This document shows, one piece after another, positions 53,061-64,000 of a DNA stretch of 64,000 nucleotides. The position numbers and the translations under genes are program-made. The notes beneath the pieces are model-generated. The model made no database searches. It was not told the origin of the DNA and worked only from the letters and a program-made list of their open reading frames with translations. Source of the DNA: Burhinus oedicnemus (Eukaryota > Chordata > Aves > Charadriiformes > Burhinidae); contig VFFE01007082.1 of assembly GCA_008921705.1 (NCBI GenBank), forward strand, positions 732,916 to 796,915. Direction: 5' to 3'. Each line of letters begins with the position of its first letter. The stretch's first letter is position 1.

Positions 53061-56000
53061 TCACTGTTTTCTTCACATATTAAGACCTATGCTTCAAAAC
53101 AAAAATAAATTGAAGTCACATGCATAATTTAGGGTGTAAGAAGCAGGAAAAGTTTCAAACACATCCTAAAGATAGTCATGGGCAAAGTTTCTACTATACA
53201 TCATCACCCACGTACTTATCTATAGGACTCAATTGCTTGTTCATCTGCTAAAAGTTAATATACTTCCAAACTTCCATGGAAGCAAACTCAAAACAAACTT
53301 AAGCTACTGGTGCATTTCAAATGTTCAAACTGCATTAAAAAGTCAATTTTGAAGAAAACACCACCAGTGTTTATGAAACACGTCTGTCCTGGTTGGAGTT
53401 TCCTTGAACTCTAGAGATATCCAGAACAGCAATGTAAAAAACACACTGCAGAATCTCATGCTTAGTTTAACATTTTCCATGGGAATTTCAGCTGTTCAGC
53501 TGTCTTCAGGAACCTTAACAGAGATGTAGGAACACAGAAAAGGTAGCCTTCTGTGTGGTGTAGTCTTCAGCCCGCAGCAGAATAACTGAGGTATTCTTCT
53601 GAAGCAGCCTGGTGAGGACTTGATTTTTCAACTATGAAAAAGCCTAGGATAGAAACCTAACGTGTCATTTCAGCTTAAAGTCACGGCATTGTACTAGTGT
53701 CGGAGAGCCTGTTCACACCATTTTAATAAAGCTCAGAGATCTGCATGTGCAGAGATGCTGTCGTACCTGCATCATGCTAAGCTTCCGCTTCTGCCGTGCC
53801 AGAGGGCTTTGTGTTGAAGTCCAGCTGAGATGCTCGTGCCACCACCACAGCGCCAAGACGAACGTGGCAGGCAGGAGCCCCCACCTGAGGCCGGCAGCCT
53901 CTTCGAGCTCTCTCGTGAGACCTACGTCAACTTCACACGACACATCATAGCGTGGGTTCAAGAATGACCTCAGAATTTTATTGGCCTGCCATACACTGCT
54001 TACCATGTATCTCCAACAACAACTCTCTATATTCGAAATGAGCTGAGAGATCTGCGCTGAGCAAAGATTTTGCCGTCAGAAATTCTGCAGTGCTCCTGAA
54101 ATCCTAACCCAGCGCTGAACTCTCACATGAATCTAACAGAACAAGATAGTTTTATTTATCTTTGGCATCTCAGATACCACAGTATGTCCTCAGAAGAAAA
54201 GTACTCAGCCAAAAGCATGGATTCAATAAAACTTCATGCCAAAAATATAACTTTATACGGCAGCATTTGTTAAAAAAGTCAAACTTTGAAGTTCAGCGTG
54301 TACATCTTTAGCTTCATCCTAATGCCTAAAGACTCCAGGCTTTAGAAATCCACAAGAATTGCTCTCACCAACTTCATGGAGTTTGCATGTCTGTCTAGGG
54401 CAAACTTTACACCATTGGTGCCTCAGATCCAGACTCTGACCCTCAAGTACCGGCAGACAAAAGCGAGCTGATACAGGAGGTTACCACTGGCACCTCTCCA
54501 TCCTCCTTATCACCCCCCGCTGGAAGAAAACCCCAAGTGGTACCTGTGACCAGGGCATGCTGCTGAACTCCAGCGCATCAGCAACTGCCCCAGAAGAATC
54601 TCAACCATCCTGCCAGCAGGGAGGGGACTTCTAAAGGAAGCAGAGGTAAAACTATCCCAAGGTAAACCGTTCCCAGTTGCAATTCCGAGATCACAGCTAT
54701 ACTTCTTTTTCACGTTAACAATATTTTAGTCACAAATTGTGACACCAAAGCCACAGATCTCATTTGTGCACAAAGTCATCGTTAGGCTAAAAATTTATTT
54801 TAAAATTTTATTATTTTTTTTAATCTTAAAAATTCACATTTATATTCTCAGGTACTGGAGCATTTGACCATGTGCTACTGGAGCTAAAAATAAAGCATTA
54901 TTACTTTTTGTTTCCAAACACCACCTTTTCTTATGTCAGGGCTGCACAGAAATACCCTACCAAGAGATGAAACTGCAACAGCCCTGCTCCGTTGCAACTA
55001 CTCCATCCGATCATGAAGGAATTCTTTCAGTTTAGACCGGAACATACTTCAAATTCTCTTGGCAACGGTGGCATGTACTATTGTAAAGAGAACAGACCCA
55101 AGGTGAAATATTATCAAGAACTGAAAAACCTCACAGAAAACCTATACAAACAGATGGCATAATTTGTTTTTTTAAATGCTACTTAGCATTTACAGCTGGA
55201 AGTGACAAATATCTAACATGCTTTGAATATGCAAATTATAAGATCAACACAAAAGAGGACAATGCAATTTCTTTTAAAGACAGGCAGTCATAATGTTGAA
55301 ACAGACTGCAACCAATTTTCATACACTATTCATAATTACTTTATTACACTGTGAAAGGGTAATCAGTTTCCAAATGATCTAATAACCTTGGGCTGCTCTT
55401 AACTCTTTTATACCAGTCTTAACTACAAGCACAGGCTAGGTCGCCAACTTTAACTCAATTACAACAGCCTAATATGAAACACGCAGGTTAGAGGTGTTCT
55501 TCCTGCACATGCTCTCATACAAACCGGCACACAGGATTACCTAAGAGCATTCAATTAATAAGCAGGAACCACTACCAAAAAAAAAATCCATTCCCAGCTC
55601 TAACCTCAAAGGAATAGCTTTATTACCAGGAAAGGGAAATCTGATTTTTGACTCCTTTGTTAGATTTCTATAGCAAATAGAGTATGTTTTGACTGCCTGG
55701 AAGAGTAAATTCTACAGAGATCTGTTACTATGTCAAACTTCAAATAAAAAAGTCACCAACCTTAAGTGCTTGAATTGTATTGACTCTTATACTATGGCTC
55801 AGTCATTTTCATAGTGTTTTGTAATTTAACTACCTGCTGAGGCCACTTTCAGTCATCAGTCACCGACCAAATCCAAGGAACTTCACAACATGAAAAAATA
55901 CAAAGAACTACGTTCCCAGGTCCAACTTGCGCTTGGGCTAAAACACCTCCTACTCTCTGCTGGGTTTCTACAGTTTTCCAAGCAACGTCGCGGCGGGGTG

Positions 56001-57063
56001 GCCCGCTGGCAACAGCAGCAAGGCTGTGAACTTCCCGCAGTCAGAGGAAGTAACATATTGGTCCTGGTTGAGGTAAATATTTTGATTTAGTAGACTGATT
56101 AGATTAACAAGCTGAAGCCTCCCCAGTAAAGAAAGAACCTAAAGCAACATCATTTTTAAGTTTAAAAACTTCTTACTGCCATCATTTTACTAGCTAGGTG
56201 AACAATAGAGATTACAGAACTATGGATTAAAATATCCAATGGAAGGGCTAAACTCCCTGCGCTTTCTCCACTTGCCAACCACAAAAAACACAGAGGCCCT
56301 GGTCTTCCAAAACAAGATTAACACCCAAAACCTGACAATAATGTTCAAACTCCTAAATGCTTTTAATTTTAAACATCTAAACTGAATAAAACTCCAGATG
56401 TCGCTGAAACACTTATTGCCTATTAACAAAAATTCACCTTTATTTCAAAACCAAGTCATTTTGATCCCTACTAATAAGCAAGTTCACCACGAAAACACTG
56501 CCAAAACCAAAGCATATTTTATTGCTAGTTTCAAGAAAATTCAAATAAGCACCTAAGACAAAAATTATTACATATACAAAATTGGTGTTACAGAAGCAGC
56601 AATGTATCTATACCGAGACTGGTTGGTTTTAATAAAAGGTTTACCTATCATACAGTTTTTCAGTCGGTTCATTAAAAAAAAAAAAGACTGGAAAAATCTG
56701 CAAGTATAACTTTAGGAACCGATACTAATACATTCCAGATTTGTTATTTCACACTGTATAGTCATCTTACATGAAAATGAAAGTTATATCCATTTTCAGA
56801 GAAGCCTAATCAAAGCAAGTTCACTTTCAAAATTTGCCATTACATCCCAAGAGAAAGTGGACAGCTACGTTGTTAATGCTAAATTTACAGCTATCATTTC
56901 TTCCATGCCTTCGCTAACAGTAGAAAAAGCCTGAATTCCAAACCCACCGTTACAGTAAAAAAAACAAGTGGCGGTAAGAAAACCTGAGCATCACAATCAA
57001 ATACTATTTATTCCAGTAGTAAAATGTTTATCCAACCACCAAGACCTTTTCTTGGCAAAACTT

Positions 57064-57105
57064 GACCAAAAAATCCCCAAAACAAAACAAAAAAACCCAA
57101 CAACT
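57064..57105. repeat. A/C-rich low-complexity tract
   Basis: A runs interrupted by C runs (ATCCCCAAAACAAAACAAAA and similar). Confidence 0.7.
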
Positions 57106-58647
57106 TTCTTAAAGGCAGCCAGCTTGTTTTAATCATTTACGTTTTTCAACACTATTTCTTCTCACTTTGTATCCAAAGGTCAGAACTCAAACCACTACCC
57201 CAGGCAAACTCTGGAATAAATATTATTTTTGCCCATTCTTCTGGAAAGAATTTCACCTCCGTTAAGAAAGTTGAAGTATAAAAAACAGATTTCCCTCTGA
57301 CCCATTTAGAGATGCTTCATGATATTTTTCATGAACAGAAAGCTAGCTTATAGGAAGTTTTTCCATATGGGTCCTATCCTTTATTACTTCATTCTGAGTG
57401 TTACAGGATTATAGGCTTTTGCTTTCTTTAATAATAGAGAAATTTGTTCTGTGAGAACTCCACACACCAACGTGAGAAACTGTTAAAGAGCAAGGCTAAG
57501 CAAGCTCCAGTTGACGTGACAGTTTGAACTATGCCAACTATGATTCTAGTTTCCCTGACACAGCCCTTCTTCCTCAAAATGCCCCTTTATCCATATTAGA
57601 GAATATTTACACCTTAATATACATGTTAATGACTACTACATTACTCCCAAAAAAAGGCCCGTCCATCTTAATTGGGAATCTTCGTTACACTGATCGCTTA
57701 TACCCCTACTACATGCAGCTCAGAGACGCACAAGACCAGAAGACTGGAAGAACCTCTCCCCTCCGACACCAAAGCCACTTTTGCCACCCCTCGGACAGGC
57801 CTGTTTCTAAAGCCACGTTCAGTGTTCTGCAAACAAAGATAAAAAACTTTGCTTAAAGATTCATGCAATTGACTATCAATATTAGAGATTCCCATTAGAG
57901 CATCAGGTAGTGCTCTATTCTAGGACTACAGAGATTAAGATACCATTTCTCTTACTTACTCTTAAAATGCAAAATGGAGCTATTGTTTTCTTTTAAGTCA
58001 TTTACTCAGATGAGTCTTACACTTTAAATACACGTGGTTCAAAAGGGAAAAAAAAGTACTTTAAAGGAAGAAGTAAACATCTTGGCAAAGACTTCACAGC
58101 TCACAAAAATTAGTAAAACTAATATGCCACCTTGTTGACTGACCCAGTCACACCTGTAATGACCACGTATAAAGCAGCCAAAGCTACCCCGTGGCCTTTC
58201 TAGAGATGAAAATGCTGAGCATTTGCATCAAACACTACAGGCTATACGGAATTTCTGCTTCCTAAGTGCCTAGGAAACGCTGCAAGTTCTAACCAATTTT
58301 GCAAATCTCAGCTGTGGAGCCAAGGAAGCCAAGTCCCCAACAACTATCACACCCCAAAGAAAGAACTCTCCGATGGACTTGCAAGGTAGCTCCTGAATCG
58401 CTTTTGTTTTCTGCCCGGTGCCTTCAGCTAAAGTCGAATTAGAATTTGTTTAACTAAACAGTTCAAAACCAGGTTTCACTCGTGGTTTAGAACCTCCTGC
58501 TTTGGGGACTAGGGTGACAACGGTCACCAGAAGGATAAGGCCAACAGCTGGGGACTGTAACAACTCCCATCATCATCTTTTAATCCATTCATCTGTCAGA
58601 GCCTAGACTAATGCTGCAAACAAATATCCTTAATTTGAAAATCACTT

Positions 58648-58762
58648 NNNNNNNNNNNNNNNNNNNNNNNNNNNNNNNNNNNNNNNNNNNNNNNNNNNNN
58701 NNNNNNNNNNNNNNNNNNNNNNNNNNNNNNNNNNNNNNNNNNNNNNNNNNNNNNNNNNNNNN
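58648..58762. other. Assembly gap (115 N) beside the CpG island
   Basis: A run of N between AT-rich sequence on the left and very GC-rich sequence on the right. It probably reflects sequencing dropout in the CpG island core. Confidence 1.
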
Positions 58763-58925
58763 CCTTCATCCTCCCCCCGCCGCTACCCGCGCCCCGCCCG
58801 GCTCTCACGCACCGGCCCCGGCCCGCCGGCCGCTTCCCCGGTTCACGCACAGGGAGAGACGCGCTCCTTCTCCCGGCGGCGGCCCGCCTCCGCCTCGCTC
58901 AACCCAGCCGGAACCGGGAGCCCCG
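58763..58925. promoter_or_regulatory. CpG island edge, candidate RERE promoter or noncoding first exon
   Basis: About 25 CpG dinucleotides fall in roughly 160 bases. This is extreme against the AT-rich surroundings and is typical of an unmethylated vertebrate promoter. It abuts a 115-base N gap, so the island core is probably the missing sequence. On the minus strand a donor-like GTGAGA occurs with GT at 58808-58807, compatible with a noncoding exon spliced towards the RERE start-codon exon 22.5 kb away. The promoter role and the link to RERE are inferred. An enhancer CpG island or an unrelated promoter is also possible. The open frames over the block are artefacts of base composition and the gap. 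Confidence 0.6.
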
Positions 58926-61900
58926 TGATTGATGGCAGCTCTTTAATAGCGTGGTCAGCTAGAAAATGCATCCGCAAGCAAGATATTAAGGAGGCAAAAG
59001 CATCCCCGGGAGCGAGCGGCGGCTCGCAGCCCAGCGCTGCAGCCGGGAATGTTAATGCCCCCAGCGCCGCTCGCCTCTACAAACGCCCATCGACACACAC
59101 AGGGGGTGGGGAAAATGCAGATAAAATAGAGGGGTGGAGGGAACACATCCCCACACGGCATTCCTGCCTAAGATGGGTAAGGAAGAGATGCCCGTCCAGT
59201 GTCACGGTAAAAGACGCTTCGACACCAGGGTTTTGTTGCAGTGTATTCAATTAGTAAGCCATTTTGTTTAAAATCCTTTCTACGACGTCTTCTTTCCCCG
59301 CCCCCCCCCATCAGAAACAGAAATTCATCTGCTCAGCAAAACATGTTCCTTTTAATTTTATTTAATTGGCAATTTTTTAAAATAATGAATATTTGTGTCT
59401 CAATACGTGTCGTCGTGCAAACCTGTAACTTGTCTGAATCTCACGACGTCTTGTGCTGTTCTTTAACACCACAAGCGTGACCTTTCAGCTCCGAGTACCA
59501 ACTTAATTTTACAGCAAAGCTTTGCCATTTCCCTTGCAGAATAAAATGCAAAACAAGTCATCTATATAATCCGTTACCTGAGGGCAACGTACACTTTTTC
59601 CCTGCCAAGCAAATCCATTTCCTAGCCATGCAGTAGTATTTCACCTATAAAATAAATAAGGGTGTACACCTTCTCAGAGCTGGTTTTACAAAGCCAAGTT
59701 TAACAATAAAAATTAAAAAAAAAAATGATAATCGAGGTTCACAGACCCAGTTAATTACAGCAACACCCTCGAGTACTGTCTGCCAGCTTCTTCCTTCCAG
59801 ATGCTGTTAATTATTTGCCATTGTATATTTTCCCCTCTATTTACCCATAGATATTTCTACCAAGTTTTGTACTACAGCAGAGGAGTCCTTCAGGAGACAG
59901 CGGTCCAACTTCAAAATTTATTCTGTACTTTCTAGAAATAGCTACCTAAAAGCACTAACACAGCTGAAGTAGCTGATTAATTCTAATGCCCTTGCCACAC
60001 TGCAAGACTGCTATGATCAATACAAATTGAAGATGGTGTGCAGCACCAGCTTCGCTCCCGCAATATTCTTCGCGTAACAGCTTCTGAACTGGAGCCTATC
60101 TTGGAAAAAACAGCTTCAAAACTAAGCTTTGTAACCAAGTAGCCGTGTGAGAGCTCCAAACCTGCCAGAGCTGAAATTCAATCCTGAAGTCAGTACAAAG
60201 CAACCACGTTGCGTTTATCCTCACTTCAATTTTCTAATCAAATGTGGCCTGACACCTGGCAAATCATAGAAGGAACTTACTGCTCTGGTGCGTATTTAAA
60301 TCGGTGTTTACCTCTAATGACTTCCCAAAGAGTTTTCCAGCAGTAATTTCATTCAGGCCAAGTTCCATTTATTTGAAAAATATCCTGTTTGATGGTATTT
60401 GTTCAAAACCCCTTACCCTTTTAGGACAGATGACCCAGCCAGCTTGGACCACAAATCCTAAAAGTCACTACGTATTGGAAAAACGCACTCAAATAAAAAA
60501 AAAAAAAAGATGTATCTGTAGAATTTTTGGTATCCCATTAGGATGAGAGTTGTTCAACCAGCGCAGAGTACAGCATGCAGCAGCTTGAACACACCAACAG
60601 AACTGGAGAGTGTTCTTCAGTCTCAGACGCTGTCTTGCAAAACCAGCTTCAGAATTCAGCAATGGGGTAGATGGCAATGAAATCATCTGGAGTCCCATCT
60701 GGTTTTATACAGCGTAGTGGAGATTCTTGAATGAACAGAACAGCTACAGCATTCAATCACTGACATCAGAAACAACTGAACTTTCAATAATTGGCTTTCC
60801 TATGAGATACCGAGATCTGCCCCCATTTCATAGGCCGAAATAAAAAAAAATAAAAAGCCACGCACAGAGCACAGCCTCAAGCCCCACTTTCCAACAGGGA
60901 CTTTTTATCTTGTCTTTTGGAGATGTATTATCAAAGATGAAAATCGTTTCTTGGTCATGAAATACACCTTTGCTAGGCACAGCATTATAAACAGCATTTC
61001 TTGTAACATCAATGCTAAAATCATGCATATCTGAAAAAGGGGGAAAAAAAAAACCCCATGAGTTACGCATACACAAACGCCATCAAGACTATTCAAGGAA
61101 GAGCTACCTCCAGAAGGGCGAGACAAATGCCCGGTAGAGGAGGAGAGCTAGAGCGGGCCGAGCGGAGATTCACTGCGCGACGGCTTTGGAACAACCGCCA
61201 CCAGACCTCGCAGGACACGCTGTCGTGTTTGGTCCAGAGTGTGTTCGTTAGCTGGTGTTACACAACAAAATGAAGCTCAATTCCACCGCACGCAAACTCC
61301 AGGCCAGTTTTCCTGCAGCCTCCATTTATCAAACCAAGGCTGTCACGTTGAGTCCCATTAACAGATAATGAACTAAGACGAGGGATGCGGTTACAAGCAA
61401 AGCGCTCCCCATGCCACAGGCCTAACCACGCAGCCAAGGGAGCCGACACCTGACTTGATAATAAACATTATAATTAAATAGAACACCTAGTTGAAGAAAC
61501 ATTACCATCATGGCGAGAAACAACAGAAGCTGGAAATCTGAAAAAAATAAGGCTTTGACGTGTCATTTGTCAGTAAGTCCTGACATTGCTTAAAGGCTGG
61601 CACACAAACCACCAGGCAGACCACCTCTCCTCACGGCTAAGGACTGGAAAGCACCCCTTAACTTGCCGTTTTGTGTTTTCAGCGCTTTCCGTGAATACTG
61701 TAACACTTTGTATACTGTACCTATGCACTTCAGCTCATGAAAGATTGAGCACTGAGAAGTGACAGACGGTGTATCTTCAAAGGGCTGTAAAATGTGCTGC
61801 TTTCTAGACATACTACTCATAACTAACACAAATAATTCATAACTTCGCACAAGAGTCCTACCATATTTGAAGAATATCAAAGACAGACATACAAATTTGA

Positions 61901-62870
61901 AGAACATTAAATACAGATATACTCCCTCCAAGCCACAAGACCTATCCATCAGCAGCATTCTCCACTTCTTCCAGCAGAATTAGCCATCAAGTACACAAAC
62001 ATTTCACCCACTAGAAAAAAAAACCACTCCAAAGGAGTAATTTCAGGTCTAGCAGATATGTGTACGCTTGAAACACAAACTAACTGTAAACAGGTTTAAT
62101 GAGATTATACAGATTAAATGGGTAAATTATTATTTTTTTTTTTTTAAGAAACATCCAAGTCAAAGAGGTCCCACAAACACTTAAAAGCAGCTCACTCTGA
62201 AGTCACACAGTTAACTCGCTCAGTTATCTTTTTTTAAAAGCCGTTTCAAGTACGCTGTCTGGCTTGCACTAATTGTACAAAAGGAAACTTTGAACTTACT
62301 TTTAAGAAACACATGGAGTTGTGATCATGACAACTGTTTTCTAAAAGCTAATTCAACACTACTTCCCAGCTTAGGCAAGCAACAAGTCCAACACCTTAAA
62401 CCCCTGCTAAGCTGAACCTATTTTTAAAAGGGGATTTAATACTATCTTCAGAGCTCCACATAAATCAAGCTCTCCCTTTGGATTTGGCATTAGGTAGGGG
62501 GAAGAGGAAGGGCGTAGGTTCCAGGAGAACAAGCTTACAGCTTAATATTATTGTCACAGCACCGTTTGTCTGGTGTGTCACTTAATTCCAGTCCTCATCA
62601 AAAGTTTCCCTTTCACTGTCAGTGCATATATTTGCAGCCAAAATAACAATGATACCTCCAGTAAAACAAAGAGCCTGAAGCAGAGGCAGTTTCAGATTAA
62701 AGTGTCCTCGAGAATTCCTGAGGCCAACGACCAACTGAAAATTCCTTAGCAAAGGAGTTGAAAAGTACACTGGGCTGCTAGCATGAAAGGTCACCTCTTA
62801 ACTGCTCTGAACAGGAGCACTGAATATTTGTTACCCGTTTCTGTTTGTTTTCAATGCAACACCAAATCAG
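58926..62870. other. Upstream flank of the CpG island, no gene seen
   Basis: The first 220 bases (58926-59150) remain moderately GC-rich and contain AT-rich motif clusters such as GATTGATGGCAG and TTTAATAGC. They could be the proximal promoter flank or an enhancer. The remainder is ordinary AT-rich noncoding sequence with a small CpG-enriched patch at 61120-61225. Open frames here are short and unsupported. Confidence 0.5.
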
Positions 62871-63315
62871 AGAATCATAGAATCACAGAATGGTTAGAGT
62901 TGGAAGGGACCTTGAAGATCTTCTAGTTCCAACCCCCTGCCATGGGCAGGGACACCTCCCACTGGACCAGGTTTCTCCAAGCCCCGTCCAACCTGGCCTT
63001 GAACACCTCCAGGGACGGGGCAGCCACAGCTGCTCTGGGCAACCCAGGCCACTGTCTCACCACCCTCACAGTAAAGAATTTCTTCCTAATATCTAACCTC
63101 AGTCTCCCCTCTTCCAGTTTGAAGCCATCACCCCTCGTCCTATCACTACTTGCCCTAGTAAGAAGTCCCTCCCCAGCTTTCCTGTAGGCCCCCTTCAGAT
63201 ACTGGAAGGCCACTGTAAGGTCTCCCCGGAGCCTTCTCTTTTCCAGGCTGAACAACCCCAACTCTCATCCTGTCCTCACAGCAGACGGGCTCCAGCCCTC
63301 TGATCATCTTCGTCT
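62871..63315 (-). mobile_element. CR1 LINE, 5'-truncated copy
   Basis: The plus strand begins with the octamer tail AGAATCATAGAATCACAGAA, the reverse complement of the (ATTCTATG)n end of avian CR1. It continues through landmarks such as TTGGAAGGGACCTTGAAGAT, CCATGGGCAGGGACACC and GTAAAGAATTTCTTCC. On the minus strand an open frame at 62923-63261 preserves the end of the CR1 reverse-transcriptase polyprotein (for example SLEKRRLRGDLTVAFQYLKG and LDIRKKFFTVRVVRQW). The copy is about 445 bases long and 5'-truncated near 63315, as usual for CR1. Small differences before the break suggest moderate age. It is not functional. Confidence 0.95.
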
Positions 63316-64000
63316 AGGCTCCACCTATTCTAAACACAAAACCTCTGGTCAGGTTAGAGGTGATGTTTTCTTCCTTTGCAAATAATGCACTGTTTATTCT
63401 CAGCTGTGTTTATACTAATAAAGGATACTCAGCTCTTGACAAGACAGTTAGTACTGTCTACACACATATCTTTAAACCTGCTTGAAGCAGGAAAAATATC
63501 TATACTTGTAGATCTGTGAGCACATGTAAATACACCACAGGAAACATGCATTGAGTTTTAAGCCGCTTCTTGCCACAGCACTAGTTCAGCTACAGCTTGC
63601 TCCACAGTTACGTGAGGGTGTTTCTCCACACTGCTAAAACGTAATCTCTAAGAGGAAATTCAGTGCAATGCTATTATTGCTTTAACATAATCAAAAGGCC
63701 ATTTCATTCTGTAATCCAAGCCTGCCTAAGGACACTGAACTCTGCACACAGTTAAACACAGTCAGAGTCTTGTCCACTTCCACTCCAAGTTTACACATAC
63801 AGCAGGCAGCAGTTCTTACAAATCAGCACATGAAAGGTATTTTAATTTAGTGCATAACTGCTGCAATTTGGATCAACCATTTCCTTGCCTCTCTCAAATC
63901 CCCAAATGGAACCTGTACCCTTCACAGACCATGAACCTTGGCTTTTTTTGTTGGGTTGGATTTTGTTTGGTTGGTTTTGGTGGCGTTTGTTTTAGGTGGT
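63316..64000. other. Noncoding flank beyond the CR1
   Basis: This is AT-rich sequence with no recognisable gene. The last 60 bases (about 63940-64000) are a G/T-rich cryptic simple repeat built from TTTGTTTGG and TTGGTTTTGG units that runs off the window. Confidence 0.6.
63940..64000. repeat. G/T-rich cryptic simple repeat at window end
   Basis: Units of TTTGTTTGG, TTGGTTTTGG and GGTTGG on the plus strand, complementary in composition to the A/C-rich tracts elsewhere. The far end lies outside the window. Confidence 0.75.

Noticed and set aside
58608..58928. Arg/Gly/Pro-rich open frames over the CpG island
   Set aside because: They run through the N gap and reflect GC-rich composition, not a protein.
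62582..62794. A 70-codon minus-strand frame with a hydrophobic stretch beside the CR1
   Set aside because: It suggested a membrane-protein exon, but it matches no family I know and lacks convincing splice sites.

Overview
This 64 kb window is vertebrate, almost certainly avian, nuclear DNA. It is intron-dominated and AT-rich, and bird-type CR1 LINE fragments and an avian LTR end are present. Only one gene is supported. It is RERE (arginine-glutamic acid dipeptide repeats, the long atrophin-family transcriptional co-regulator), read on the minus strand. Two of its coding exons are here: the exon with the start codon (35891-36215) and the next one (12438-12508). Together they give the first 132 residues: a charged N-terminus, a lysine-rich nuclear-localisation-like stretch and the start of the BAH domain. 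The splice phases agree exactly: a split GAT Asp codon joins the two exons, and the second exon ends in phase 0. The rest of the protein (remaining BAH, ELM2, SANT, GATA zinc finger, RE repeats) must lie beyond position 1 on the minus strand.

Layout from right to left, in the direction of transcription. 58.9-64.0 kb is upstream or 5'-intron sequence carrying a 5'-truncated CR1. A CpG-rich block at 58763-58925 borders a 115-base assembly gap and is the best candidate in the window for a promoter or noncoding first exon. 36.4-58.6 kb is noncoding and holds an LTR fragment and simple repeats. The start-codon exon is followed by a 23.4 kb intron (12509-35890) that contains a second assembly gap. 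1-12437 is the beginning of the following intron.

The most striking structure is at 16113-21449. A 2.2 kb sequence occurs twice in direct orientation, with both copies ending exactly at the edges of a 984-base N gap. This reads as two haplotype versions of one locus placed on either side of a gap, not as a biological tandem duplication.

I found no second gene, no RNA gene I could defend, no CRISPR array, and no previously undescribed system. The many short open frames are unsupported chance frames in intronic sequence. Several unusually structured noncoding segments (enhancer-like blocks, a G-quadruplex candidate, perfect hairpins) are listed as lower-confidence leads.
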